Shown: positions 10,600 through 22,820, counted from the first letter of the stretch. The stretch is 64,000 nucleotides of DNA from Chalciporus piperatus (GCA_038093975.1 JBBPTG010000010.1:1-64000); one strand, 5' to 3'. Numbers and translations are program-made. Notes: generated from the sequence alone by a model not told the origin.

Positions 10600-13500
10600 C
10601 AGACCGGCTGGGTGTTATCCCTACCATCGAGACAGTCCGTATGCTCGACCCCGTGGCTAACCGCCACATCGACTACGAGACCACCGTCTCTCTCCCGCGT
10701 TCGCCCTTCTACAAGAAGGATGGCGCCTCGATGTCCTTCCCGGTCAATGACCACAGGACACTCCAGAACCAGCTCGGTGCGGCCTACTTCGGCCCATCTG
10801 GTTTTTCATGTATTCACGAAACCCCCTCCCGCTCTCTTTTAGAGCGTTTGGAGGAAACGATCGAAGACGCTGAAATGGAGATCGCCTCCATCATGCCTCT
10901 CGACGAGGAGTATGAGGCGGAGAACGAGGACACCGTCTCCTTGGGCGATGAAGCACCTGACGAGTTCATCTCGCAGTACTTTGACTTTGGGGCCACGAAC
11001 ATTTGGTCTGTCCCATTCCCGCTTTTTCTCTACACAGACACTGACGTGCGGCCTTCGCCTCAGAATTTTATATTGCGTAATAACATGTCTGATGTAGTAG
11101 GTAGAAATGAATCTACTGCTACCCCGTTCTCACTGTGTGATAACTGTTCGAAGAACAATAAGGGCAAGCAAAAAAGCGATGTGTATGATACACCAGCAGA
11201 CCTATGGCTGCTAGATTCAGGGACTTCAGCCCATTTTACAAATAATATGAACGATTTCGCTGAGTTCAATACTTTCACCAAGCCAGAGTACTCACAGACA
11301 GCGAATGGTCGTGCGCCAATTCTTGGCATCGGCACAGTGATTGTGGAATTCAATGGGAACACCGTGCGGTTATCGCCGACCATATACATGCCCACTTGTA
11401 ACATTAAGCTTATCTCGATGGGTACACTCCTCAAAGATCAGTGTCTTACACTGAAAGCTGTTCCGAACAGTATCGAATTTCAAGATACCTGCATTAAAAG
11501 ACCATATTATTGTTTCACTCACATGGTCGTGATACCATGTACTGGATCAAAGCACCAACAGTCAAACCACATGCCAAGCCTATCGCATGGCCGCTGTGGA
11601 CTACGACTTACTACACTGCCGCCTCGGTCATCCCTCGTGTGGCGTGCTAAAAGCCGCACGCAAACATCTCAAAGATTTCCCGGATGTCGATATTCTGTCC
11701 AACCCTCCTATTTGTCCTGGTTGCGAACTCGGCAAACAGCCTAACAGGACCTTTCCTCATACTGAGACGCGCGCAAGCGCTCCTTTTGAGTTAATACACT
11801 CTGATCTCAAGTCGTTCGAAATAGAATCGTACCATAAGTTTAAATACGCGGTCGTATTCTACGATGACTTCACATCGATGTCCTGGCTCGCCCTCATACG
11901 CACAAAGGACCAGACCATTAAAATGGTCAAACAATTTATTGCATTCATCCGCACGCAGTACAACACCAAAGTAAAGGCTTGGAAATCCGATGCAGGAGGC
12001 GAATATACCTCCAAAGCATTCACGGAATACATGCACGATGAAGGCATTCATATTCAACTGTCCGCCCCATACGCACATCAGCAGAACGGGCGTGCGGAAC
12101 ACTTAATCCGCACACTAATTGAAACGACGACTCACACTAGACAATAGCGAGCCGATGAACTTGGCTGAGGTTCGATGAGGAAACTCCAGGAGAACAAGAC
12201 TGGGGAGTCCAGTGCTTGTCGACCCGGGTTTATATACTATTGTCAATGTTTGTACATGTTGTGGCTAAACCTTATCGTAGGTGACTGGGTATGACTCATA
12301 CTGACTACTAGCCAATGGCGTAGTTAGCTCTACTGCGGAATGAGTAAGCGTGAGTCATATGATGAGTAATGCTGACTGATGCTGACGAGTGGGCGGTGAG
12401 TCATCAGTTAGTGAGTGAAGGTCTAGACCTAGCTTATGTAAGTAAGTCATGTGACACGATAAGATAAGATAACAAAAGAGAAAGTGAAACGACTAAGTCC
12501 ACGAAGAGAAACCTAGTAAGCGTAATGGAGTGTAGGGATGATTAGGATAAGGAAATGGAGCGTTCGTAACACTAATGGACAAAGCACAGGCGATGCGGTT
12601 ACACGCTTGCCTACCTGATTCTTACTGGGAATTTGTGATTATGCATGCATCCCATGTGTACAACCGTACACCAATGGCTAGGTTAAACTGGAAGACCCCT
12701 ATGGAGAAACTTACAGGGGAACAATCCTCCGTCTCCCACCTAAGAGTGTTCGGATGTGGTGCATATGTGCATCTTCCCGATGAAACTCGCAAAGGGAAAC
12801 TACAACCAAAGTCCCAATTGATGATTTATCTCGGTGTTGCCCCTGGTAGTGAGCGCAACTACATTTTCATGCACCCCAACAACTCCATGCACACGTCGGC
12901 ACATGCCATCTTTGATGAGCATCTGTTTCCTAAGTGTTCCGGTGCACGCCCTCACAGGCCCGTAAGTCACCCACCCACTGAAGCACATCGACACACTGAT
13001 GATGAAAATGACTCCTCTGACGATCAGTCTGATGCGGTTAAACCCGCTCCTGATCCACAGCCAGCACGCCCGGAAACCCCACCTGCACCTGCACCTGCAC
13101 CTCCCGTCACACCGCCATCTGCTCGTCCACCAGCTGGACCACCTCCCGCCCCACCTCGCCGATCTCAACGTGAACGCCGACCCCGTACTCGTCCTGGGAA
13201 CGTCTATGGCGAAGATCGTCATTCTTTACAACAAATTAAGGACATTGAGAAGAGATCTCACTGGGAAAAGCTAATTAGACACGGCGAACCATCACGAGAA
13301 CCGCAGCGTGAACAACCGATCCCAGGTTCCATGCCTGACTCTGATCCTTTGGAAGACGAGATCGAACACATAACCAGGGAAGGGGGAGAGGCATTGATTA
13401 ACTATCTTTGCTCTCATGCTTATATTCCGGATGAAATGAATAATTCCAACTATCGCGAATGGAAATTCCGTGATATACTCAAACTTCCTGCCGAGGAAGA

Positions 13501-14991
13501 AAAACTCTGGCGACAAGCCTGCGAAACAGAGCTTCAGATGCTCAAGGATCACAAGGTTTACGAAATTGTAGACCAACCAGCTGATCGTAAGATCATTAAA
13601 AATCGCTGGGTATTCGACGTCAAGTCTGACGGTCGTAAACGCGCTCGCCTAGTAGCCAAAGGCTTCTCACAAGTTGAAGGCGTAGACTACGATCAGATCT
13701 TCTCCCCAGTTGTACGATACGAAACGGTGCGGTGTATGCTCGCCCTTTCTACACTAGAGAACTGGTACATCACCGGTCTCGACGTACGATCTGCCTACCT
13801 ATACGGCAAACTGGAAGAGGAACTCTACATGGAGTTTCCTGAGGGTTTTACGCCACCCGATAAAAAAGGCAAAGTCCTAAGATTACTACGTGCAATATAC
13901 GGCCTCAAGCAAGCAGGATTACCTGGTGGAGCACGTTAGACAAATCTATGGCTGAACTTGGCTTCACAAGGCTCAAGACTGACGCCGGCCTGTTCATATA
14001 CCACAATGGAAATGATATCATCATTGTGATTGTCTACGTTGATGACACCCTCTTCTGTGGACCTAACAAAGCTGTTGTAGACAAGTTAAAGGCCACATTC
14101 ATGAAGACATGGGAATGTCGAGACCTCGGGGAACCCAAAGAGTTCCTTGGGATGAAACTTCGTCGAGAAGGCAAAAAACTGCACATTGATCAGTGCAAAT
14201 ACCTCGACAAGGTGCTTGAACGCTTCGGCATGACAAATGCTAAAGCTGCACCCACTCCACTTCCTCAGGGTTATTACCCAGAGAAGAACGTTGCTCCCGT
14301 TAACTTCGAATTGCGGACGCGCTTTCAAACGGTGATAGGCTCGTTATTATACCTAATGTTAGATACACGCCCAGACATCGCCTACGCAGTTACCCAACTT
14401 GCAAGGCAGTCTGCCAATCCAACTAAGGAGCAGTTGGATAGGGCCATGTACGTATGTCGATACCTCGTTGGTACTCGTCAATACTCCCTTACCTTTAATG
14501 GTGCATCTGGCAACGGCATTTTTGCCTGTACCGATTCTGATTGGGGCCAAGGCCCCATCACAAGACACTCGCAGACAGGATTCTTCCTGAAACTTGCGGA
14601 TGGTGCTTTCCTTTGGAATTCGCACTTGCAGAGCTCTACCGCCCTCAATTCTACGGAAGCTGAGTATATGGCATTGAGTGATTGCACACGACAAGTATCC
14701 TGGATACACCACATGTTCTCAGAACTAAGTTATAAGCTAAAAGCTCTACCAGTCTGTGGTGACAACCAAGGATCACTATTCATGGGTGAAAATCCCGTTA
14801 CCGAGAAGCGTAATAAACACATTCCACTACGGTACTTCTTCATACGTGACGCCGTGATGAAGTGGAAAGAAGTAGAACTCTTCTACATCCCTGGAACTGA
14901 CAATCCCGCGGATATGTTAACAAAGAACCTCGGACATGTCAAGTTCGAGAAGTTCCGCTCCGAACTTGGTCTGGTATTCTACACCAGTTGA
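10600..14991 (+). pseudogene. Copia-1 Pol, disrupted by frameshifts and a solo LTR
   Basis: Pol coding sequence in at least four reading-frame blocks. Frame 3 (10600 to about 11525) holds the protease site LWLLDSGTSAHF. A short frame-2 piece (about 11530-11585, with GDTMYWIKAP) follows. Frame 1 (11587-12119) holds the integrase HHCC region (HCRLGHPS...CPGCELGK), D in HSDLKSF, D in KSDAGGEY and E in NGRAEHL. The solo LTR-B then interrupts. Frame 2 (12575 to about 13925) carries a proline-rich linker and the start of the RT. Frame 1 (about 13930-14991) has the RT site VYVDDTLFCG and RNase H motifs (CTDSDWG, NSTEAEYMAL). A one-base deletion near 13920 is evident by comparison with the second copy at about 34350. 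The gene is not functional as it stands. Confidence 0.9.
12120..12571 (-). repeat. Solo LTR-B (short subtype) in Copia-1 integrase
   Basis: 452 bp, read on the plus strand as TGAAACG...CGTAACA, so the LTR itself points to the minus strand. It is flanked by the 5-bp duplication CTAAT (12115-12119 and 12572-12576). Removing the LTR and one CTAAT restores the integrase/RT linker frame across the junction. It belongs to the same short subtype as the Gypsy-B LTRs at 38631 and 46053. LTR-LTR recombination is the usual origin of a solo copy. Confidence 0.93.
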
Positions 14992-15052
14992 TCTCGCCGA
15001 TACCTATCGTGCGGAAGTCCTCATTTGTGCTTATGTGTCTCCGTACACTTAG

Positions 15053-15645
15053 TGTTACGAACGCTCAGTTCCTTATCCTAGTCTTTCCTACACTTACTAC
15101 GTTTCTCTTTCACTTTTGGACTTAGTCGCTTTCTCTCCCTTTTCTGTTATCTTATCTTATCAAGATCACATCACGTGACCTGCTGACATCAGCTAGGTCT
15201 AGCCTTTCGCTTACGTAACGTGGCTGTGCGTGGCTGTGCATCTTCCCCACTGTCCATGACTCATACCGAGTCACCATGACTCAGACTCTTAATGACTCAT
15301 TATGACTCACCGTGACTCATACTGACTCACGCTGACTCATCTCGCTTTCTAGTCATATACGCTATTGGCTGTTACTCGCCATGACTCATATCTAGTCATA
15401 CCTAGTCATATAGTTAAGGTTTAGCCACAACATGTACAAACACTGTCAATAGTATATAAACCCGGGTTGACAAGCACTGGCTCCCCAGTCTTGTTCTCCT
15501 GGAGTTTCCTCTTCTTGAACTTCATGGGCCAAGCGCTCCTGCTTGCCTAGTCTGATCCTCAGCTCTAGTTACTGAGTTGATGTGGTTTCGCTAGGGCATG
15601 TTGTCTGATGATAGCGCTAGCTCTTGATTGAGTTGAGTCGTTTCA
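15053..15645 (+). repeat. Solo LTR-B (long subtype) upstream of the Copia-1 polypurine tract
   Basis: 593 bp, TGTTACGAACG...GTCGTTTCA, in forward orientation, flanked by the duplication CTTAG (15048-15052 and 15646-15650). The second Copia copy (about 35868-35883) lacks it and reads straight through, confirming both ends. The long subtype is shared with 34649-35241, 50526-51140 and 54608-55230. It contains the complete promoter set described separately. The Copia-1 polypurine tract CAAGGGGGAG follows at 15651-15660. Confidence 0.93.
15146..15497 (+). promoter_or_regulatory. LTR-B promoter: GATA cluster, CACGTG box, phased TGACTCA array, TATA box, predicted RNA start
   Basis: Reading 5' to 3': overlapping CTTATC (GATA-type) sites at 15151-15161 with a further TTATC just before; CACGTG at 15172-15177; eight exact TGACTCA heptamers starting at 15257, 15277, 15293, 15303, 15313, 15323, 15333 and 15382, five of them at exact 10-bp spacing; a TATA box TATATAAA at 15453-15460; and AGTCTTGTTCT at 15487-15497, about 30 nt downstream, where transcription should begin. 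TGACTCA is the Gcn4/AP-1 (bZIP) consensus, CACGTG the bHLH/Cbf1 consensus, and GATA motifs serve nitrogen regulators in fungi. Binding itself is inferred. Confidence 0.7.
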
Positions 15646-15660
15646 CTTAGCAAGGGGGAG

Positions 15661-15816
15661 TGTTGAACGTAGCGTACATTCTTAGTATAGAAGGTATTTA
15701 CCACGCTTGTTCTATATCACATTCGGACTCAGTTGATCTGAGTTCTAATACAACTTGACTTGTAACCACAATGTTCGACATTACCAACAACCTCAACACT
15801 AGGTAAGTCACCAGAA
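15661..15816 (+). repeat. Copia-1 3' LTR, first 156 bp
   Basis: Begins TGTTGAACG right after the polypurine tract and stops at ...CACCAGAA, where the Plavaka terminus TGTCGG starts. The missing 28 bp are found at 30393-30420. Confidence 0.93.
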
Positions 15817-16904
15817 TGTCGGAAAAATCTAGGCACCATTAGACATCATTGTTTGTAATTGTAATGGGGTATTTTCGCCTAACGCATGGTAATGCACTGC
15901 CATGGGGGGAGATCTCAATTACCATGCATTGTAATTCAGGGGGTCATCAATATAATCTGGGGGGGTTCCATTGCCGTGCTTGGCAATGTCATTAATATGG
16001 TATTGGAGTGAAATGCATTATCATGCATGCAAATTGGATTATCATGCTTCCGTAACCATTGTCATTCTTTATCATTCCCTTGTTCTGTTCTGTGGTTCAT
16101 TGTAATTGTAGCATTGAAGGGATGCTCTATTATAATCAGAAACTAGCTAATACACTCAAATATTGCTATGCAGTTTTATGCTACTCATTGTCCTAGGACC
16201 ACCAACCATAACGACTGGTTAGACACGAATTGGAACAGATGTGAACACAACGAGTCAACCTGCAACATGTAAAAGTCAGCGGCAAGTCTAACGTCACTCA
16301 CGAGTGTATTGGTGTACAGTCGTTTGCATATTAAACTGCACAGTTCACAGTGGGAGCTGCGTATTTGGATCTATTTGGTTCCCTGTAAAATACCTGGAAA
16401 CCCTAGCCTAAGGTTGCAGTCACGCTTGTCACACCCCATTGCTCGTTCCAATAACTCCGAGTCGCACAGTCAACCACATCTCGTATACTCAGGCATGCTT
16501 TGAAGGTGAGTTCAGAGCTCGGATCTCAAGCTAATCAGATGTTCCTCACAGTCAGCCAATCAAAAAGACATCTGATGAACGGACGACAACCTTGGATACA
16601 CGAGGCAGCCAAAGGAGGTGTAGTATGCAGGGATGCACCACGGACGCAATCAAACAATGTTCAGATGGCCCGCGGCGACTTGGCGAAGGTGCCAAAGCAT
16701 GTTGAGTCTATTCCTAGGTAGGTTTGGTTGACGGGCTCAATGCTCATCATTGCTTCAGATTCGGAAACTTATCCCTGCACCAGGCACTTCACAGTGAGCT
16801 GGCTTGAAAAAACCGGTCGGATCATGCACGATAAACAATGTAAAAGGTGAGTCCTTTGCCGATTTTCACCCATTCTCACCCAGTCACTCATTGCTTCGTC
16901 TTCG

Positions 16905-18516
16905 ATGGTACACACCACTCCTGACTCGGACTCTCCGCAGCTGTTGGTTCAGCCGACTCCATTCTCGCACGAGAAAATTGATGTGGATCTGACTGTGCCA
17001 CGGTCGCGTCGTGTACTAGAGTCTCCACGAGCTAGTCTGACGAGCAGCTTAGCTGAGACATCGACTGTTCCTGCTTCTCATACTATGGACTCGGAGTCCA
17101 CATCCGAGACCCCCAAAGGTATGCACTACGTGCTTTGTCGACCTGTTGTGCTAATTTTGTCTTGCAGCTCCCCTCGATCATGCTGGCCAGCTCGTTTTTG
17201 TGAACATGGTTTTCTCCATCACGGAGAAACCAACAAGCAGCCGTGGTCGACCAACCGTGAAAAAACAGCGGACGATCAAGAGTGACCATACTGTGATGGA
17301 TGAGATCAGCCGATGCGACTTCATCAAATTCTTTCTTGGTGTTCATGATCTCGCTGATCAGTTCAGCCCCGGCATCAATTTTGGCCCACAATTCAAACTC
17401 TGGTGGTCAGGGTCCAGGTAAGAGGCTTTCTCGACTGAGTTACAGTAGTACTGGAACTTGAAGTAGTGGTGGCAAGGCTGGTGCGATGACGATCGAAAAA
17501 GACCATGACTTTGAGGTCGCACGTGCTGCATTGTTGAAGAAGAAGAAGGAAACTTGCGTCGTTAATGCAGAGTTCGACATTGATATGATGGACGGTTATC
17601 GGGTTCGCAAACGTGTAAGTCAAGTGACACGTCCAGCATAATCCCAATTGACACGGCGTCAACAGCCTATCCTTCAGGTTGATAAGGATGATGAGTGTAA
17701 TGAACACTCTTACGCAACCAAGGTAGGTGAATATCACAGCTTCGTGTAATTAGGCTTACCAACCATGATACTAGATTCCTCGTGTCGAAAATTTCTCTGA
17801 AGATACCCAGCTTCATGGGAATATCATCTTGCAGCTGAAGGCAAAGTGGGTGTGTGATAAGCACTCCGGAGAACATGGCCAAATGGGTCACTGTTGGATC
17901 AGTCCGACGGGTGAACACATCGGGCTCAACAATCGCAAACTCAAGCAGTGGGCAGTATCCATCGTAAGTGTATCTCCTGCTGTTCAATTCAAGTTCCTTC
18001 AAGACTTTGCAGGCTGCCGGGGATGCGACCAAGCATGAGCCTCCGCACACCATTGATTTTGATGGTTTGCGGGATGGTCGTCTTGATGTGAAATCACGTG
18101 GACGCACAGGTCCACGCTCATCTACCATCGCGGTGGCACCTGACACAACGACAATGCTTCTCACTGCGGTCACGTCATTGATGGCCAATCAACTCGTTTC
18201 GAAATCCTCCGCCATGGACCTACCAACAACTCCGACACGTCGTCAGGAAGTGTCTTTGCCATGTTCCCCCATTCCCATTGCCGGAACTGAGTTACAGTCT
18301 TGCTTGGATGATTTTTTCAGTCAAAAAGGTATTGACCTCCGTGAGGCAGAAGGTCTTCTCACGCAACTTGATTTCACTCCTGATATTATTTCTGATGTTC
18401 CTGTTGCTCGCCTTTGTGATGTCCTAGATATAGTTGAAGGACGAGGACTGAAGTTGCAGGCCTTCGCTCGGGAGTGGAATGAGCGTCTTCAGTCAAAGAA
18501 GCGCCACTCAAAGTAA
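16905..18516 (+). CDS. Conserved-looking protein of unknown function inside the mariner element
   Basis: Six exons can be read with standard GT-AG introns: roughly 16905-17116, 17167-17418, 17452-17610, 17667-17722, 17773-17964 and 18013-18516, about 455 residues without stop. The N-terminal part is S/T/P-rich. A basic block (RGRPTVKKQR) follows, then FKLWWSGS. The most structured part is WVCDKHSGEHGQMGHCWI...GEHIGLNNRKLKQWA followed by a HEPPHTIDFD segment; the C-x2-H...H...C spacing suggests a small metal-binding or DNA-binding domain. The C-terminal ~100 residues look helical. I do not know a function. The intact frame with five introns argues for selection. It may be a transposition accessory factor or captured host gene; both are guesses. 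Confidence 0.72.
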
Positions 18517-18614
18517 ACCATTTCCTCTTCTGAGACCACCCATACACTTGTGTAATCACCATTTAACTGTCATTACTTTTCTCTACTACAGTAGCATTCA
18601 TCTCGATCATAATG

Positions 18615-19683
18615 TCAGTCATATCCACAGTTTTGGATCCATCCTACTGCATCGTCTGGTGTGACGGCCAACATAGCTTGATGAATCAGCCATGGGCGAA
18701 CTTCAGAGCCCGTGATCCGATGCTCATTGCGACGGAGCCAAGATTTGATCGAGTGAAAGGTTTGCTCAATTGGATTGAGGTCCGGAGAGTAGGGTGGCAG
18801 ATAGACCAATCTCGCACCTTGAAAACTGTGAGACAACATTGGATACCCCAAGCGAGAGACATCATACCACATTCTTGCTCAACAATTTGTCGTAGTTCTT
18901 CATCATGGTGAATTGAGGCATTGTCAAGAATAACTACACTACGGGGTCCCGGAAATGGAGTCAATATTGGTGCCTAATTTGAAGAAACTGGGGTCAGGCA
19001 TGAGACCAATCTTTCGACTCGAAACTTACAAGTTGCTCCTTGACGAAGAGAAGAAAACGATCCTTGTTTACCGATCCCTCAAATATATCAAGGGCGATGA
19101 TGCCATCGACTGACAGTGCCGGAAGTACAGAGTACCGCTGTCCACGAAGGAATGATGCACGTCGGACACAGGCTTGACCACACACCGACCAACCCACAAC
19201 TCTTTGATTGGTGCGATCATCAACAGCCGACTCGTCAATCCAAACACAATATTCCATCGGAATTTCGCCATACTCCGCCTGCCATACAGCCCGTAACACT
19301 TCATTCCGTTCCAATGCTTCCTTTGCAACGTGTTTTTGGGTCAATGCAATGCGACGCATGGTCCGTGAAAGTGTTGCTAGAGAAGCATCAGTGCCACGAG
19401 CAGTAAAGAGGCGCTCTTGAATCTCATCCAGGTAGAGGGTTGGGTTGGCTTCGAGCATTGATGTGATGTACGTGACATCTTCCTGATCAAGGGCACAATG
19501 ACGGCCTCTTGCGCGAGTGAACGGACGCTGAACATCCCCGAAGTCTCGGTGAAGCTCCAGAATGTTGTATACAGTGCGTTTGGAGCACCCAATGAGTTTC
19601 GCGATCTCGGAAATTGACTTCTGTTGTTGGAAATGCCATACAACCACTCGTTCTCGAAGGTCTCTTGAAAGGTGGCGGGCCAT
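18615..19683 (-). CDS. Tc1/mariner-type transposase (DDE_3 family), intact
   Basis: Three exons: 19683-19030, 18973-18868 and 18817-18615, with introns of 56 and 50 nt. The N-terminus (from [14 protein letters not shown]) is a paired helix-turn-helix DNA-binding region ([20 protein letters not shown]). The catalytic triad is visible: D in [11 protein letters not shown] in [11 protein letters not shown], and E in [11 protein letters not shown], with 35 residues between the last two after splicing. Splicing restores one continuous frame ending GWIQNCGYD. Upstream Met codons at 19767 and 19725 are alternatives; I prefer 19683 because family members start just before the HTH. It should cut and paste the element at TA sites. 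Confidence 0.9.
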
Positions 19684-19822
19684 TTGTCGGGAGTGACAGT
19701 CATGCAAAAAATGAGGTTTATTCATATTTTTTGGAGGTATTTTCGACACACAAACACAGCCATACACAAGCCATACAACCTCACTCTAGGTGTGACAGTG
19801 CAGTTTAATATGCAAACGACTG

Positions 19823-20709
19823 TAAACACCTACCTGAATGTCCTGGACCGAGTCAATGTCGAAAATTTTAACTCGCGACATCGAGCTGAGCATGGATGGT
19901 GTCCGGAGCAGGTGAGGGTGTAACGTTGGTTGAAATAGACGAACAAGTGTCGGAAGGGGAAGAGGGAACTAGGCTATAATCAGCGAGGTGTTCCTGCGTT
20001 AGAAACTTTGGACGACGTACAATCTAATGCTGGCCAGTGGCAAGTTCGACGAGGACCTGTCCCACCCTCCATCCCTCAAAGCGGAAACGTGACACAGACG
20101 GCTCAGATTAACTGCGGATGACTGTCAGCCACGGATACAGAAGTGACCAGTAAACTGAATCAACTTACTCGATTCACGGTGAGACTGTAGTGGGCTTGAC
20201 GAAAGTCCCAGCGTCCAGGTGGAGCGAATGCCAGTCCAATGACAAGCACAAGGCTGAGGGCATCAGGCGAGTGACAAGTGGCGATGACGACCGACAGTCT
20301 AAGCTAGTTGCATTGACAGCAGTGGAGGTGATGCGAGGCGGCAGCCGATTCTGATTTTGACAGCGACAATTCTGAATCAGAGAGAAGATGTGGCCATTGT
20401 CACTGGCGACAATGATTGAGTGAAGCATGGAGGAGGACTATAGTGACAGTCAATGGTGGTGGTCCAAGGTTAAGAAGAGAAATTTGGCGAACATCGCTTG
20501 GGTCTTCATATAAATATCAGTATTAGTCATGACCAAATATGGTAATGCTCGATTAAAATGCTCATTGACATCAGCTGGATAACGATGAAACGAGCCACAA
20601 GCAACACAATAGATTGAATCAAGTTCAAGGTGTATGTACATGAGATCAGGAAAGCATAGCCTGAGGGTTAGATCCAGTTCAAGAGAAGTGATATATTCAG
20701 AACGAAGAC
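19823..20709. other. Stretch without a recognised gene (Plavaka interior)
   Basis: Between the mariner element and the next gene I see only short, unsupported frames. The left part resumes the Plavaka interior sequence interrupted at 16316. Confidence 0.5.
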
Positions 20710-22820
20710 TCAAGGTCGCTTCCCTTTGGAGCGCGTAGCTCCAACTGGAGCTAAGGTCGCTCCCTCCGTTGCATTTGCCTGAGCTTGGTCCGCTTTTTTG
20801 CCTTTCTTAGGCCTGGGCTTGGCAGAAGCAACGGTCACTAAGGCTGGGACATCAACAGGGCCCGCGTTGACAGGAAAGTCGTTGTTGAGGCGAGTGGAGA
20901 CCGGTCCAGATAGCTGAGAGCCGAGCGAGAGATTTGAGAGGGGAATCTGGAGTTCCGCAGTAGCTGACATGATCACCGATTGTGTGGGGGACACCACAGC
21001 CAATGGCCTCATCTCAGCCTGTGCAGCTGAAACCCTCTCCTGGGGTGGCACAGAAGCGATGGGAATGGCGGCATGTGCAGCTGTCCGAATATTCCCAGAG
21101 ATGGAAGGCATGTCCGCAGCTCCGAGTCGAGCAGCGCCGGTGACAGAAGGTGTGTTCATAGCAATTATAGTTTGATTGGGGAAGCTGAAGTTGATAGCTG
21201 AGTGAACAGCACTGACAGCGGGTGGGACCACAGCTGGCTGAGCAAGGTGATTGATGGATGGTGGGTTTACAGAAGACGAGGGGTTGGTGATAGCAAGAGG
21301 GTTCGAAGTCGCACCTCGATCTCCACTGAAGCCACCCACTTGAGCCAGAATATCGTCCTCCCAGCTTATGGCCTGTGCTTCGTCAGCATTATCGGCATCG
21401 GCATTGGTGGATGGCTGCTGGACTACGTTTCGGTTTGCACCAAAAACAGCCTCATTGAAGTGATTCACGACTCTGAATGCCCACTCCTTATTATCCGGTT
21501 TCCGAAGCATCTCTATGTATAGTTCGAAATCCTTCTGGTATGGAATGCTGGTCTGACTGCCGGTAGACGAAAATTCCTCATCGCCAGAGAGAAGGAAGCG
21601 GGCCTATCAATGTACGGGAGTGAGTGGTCAGCAGAATAGAACACAAATTGAACTTACAAATGTGCAACAAGTTGCTATGATGCCCTCCGTCGTCGTTGTT
21701 CCCCCCAGTTTCACACCCCTTCCCGGTGGACCACCTCGTTTTTTTCCTGTGAGGACGCCTTTACCGTAGAATAAAATGCAAGCTATCTAATTTATGGGTC
21801 GATGAAAATAAATGAATTACGAACACGCCAAATTTAAATATATAGCCTACCTGAGTCAACACCTTATTCTTGAAGAGACCTTGGACGTTCACATTGTTCG
21901 GGTCTTGGAAGAGGATTGGCGCAAACGGCGTATACTGCTCGTCCGGGCTTTGCGGGTTTCGCTTCAGAAGTGACAGGAAGGGAAGATTGTTCGTTCGCTT
22001 TCTCCAATCTCCCAGAGCCGTGGAATCCAGAGCTGGGGTCAAATGAGCGAAGAGCAGTATTGCAGACTCTTTGACGGATTTGAGAATGTTGGCGCGCTCT
22101 GTATTGACCATTGACGTGAACTGTGTAAAGCAATTATAAGTACCGTGGTCAGTTAATGGCTGATTCGGAGAGTTCTGAATCACATCACTTACAAGGTGTT
22201 CAAATTGCTCATACCTCGTGGCTTGCGTTTGCAGGTGAACAGGTAGCATAAGGAATATCTCAGCGGCGTAAGCGGCAGATTTGGCCTCACTGCTACGATA
22301 ATGTGTCGGATTGTTGAAATCGAAGTCGGCAGGAAACATGCGAAGCGGGAAAATACCGCTAGGGACCCAAAGGTGGTAGAAGAAGGCATATTTCTTCGCT
22401 ATGCTGGTAACGGCAGTGTCCAATGGACCAGACGCCATCGCCTTGAGAGCACGGGTTCGCGTTCGGGGTGCCAGTTGATTCTGGAGCTTATTATGCTCCG
22501 TCCTCAGTCCATCGAGCTCCTGTCGTATGCGCGTATAGGCAAGTTGAGCGTTTCCCAGTGCCTAGAGGTGGCCAGTCAGCCGTTCAGCTTAGAGCCTCGA
22601 TGCTTGGAACACAAACCTTGCGTGAGTCGGCCGTGATCGCATCCGGGGGCGGGACAGCCATGACTCTCCGCATCTCTTCAAGCTCCCCCATCACGTTAGC
22701 AGTCAAACCTCTCACATCAGCCCCGTGACTGGCCGAGTCAGGGGCAGCGACGTCTTCATCGTCGTCAGAGGCACCGTCATCGCCCACACCATTGATAGCT
22801 CTGGTGAAGTCTTCGACCAT
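20710..22820 (-). CDS. Conserved multi-exon protein of unknown function (Plavaka cargo)
   Basis: Five exons on the minus strand. Exon 1 is 22820-22617 (68 codons, phase 0), the first intron 22616-22562. Exon 2 runs from 22561 to about 22196, followed by exons ending near 21850, 21660 and finally 20710. The N-terminus is acidic (SDDDEDV). The middle contains YAFFYHLWVPSGIFPL and an aromatic/helical segment; a later exon has GKKRGGPPGRGVKLGG, a glycine-rich basic patch. The last exon is S/T/P/A-rich and ends with two basic clusters (PRPKKGKKAD, RSKGKRP) that resemble nuclear-localisation signals. The frame is open through all splices. I recognise the pattern as recurrent in agaricomycete genomes near transposons, from memory and not from a search, but know no function. 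Confidence 0.68.

Larger units (their letters stand above)
16317..19822. mobile_element. Tc1/mariner-type transposon carrying a second gene
   Basis: Perfect 25-bp inverted repeats beginning CAGTCGTTTGC lie at 16317-16341 and 19798-19822, each flanked by TA (16315-16316 and 19823-19824), the hallmark duplication of Tc1/mariner. The element is 3506 bp, long for this superfamily, because besides the transposase (minus strand) it holds a six-exon gene (plus strand) of unknown function. No inner copy of the repeat is visible between the two genes. It lies inside the Plavaka element, so it arrived later or travelled with it. Confidence 0.9.
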
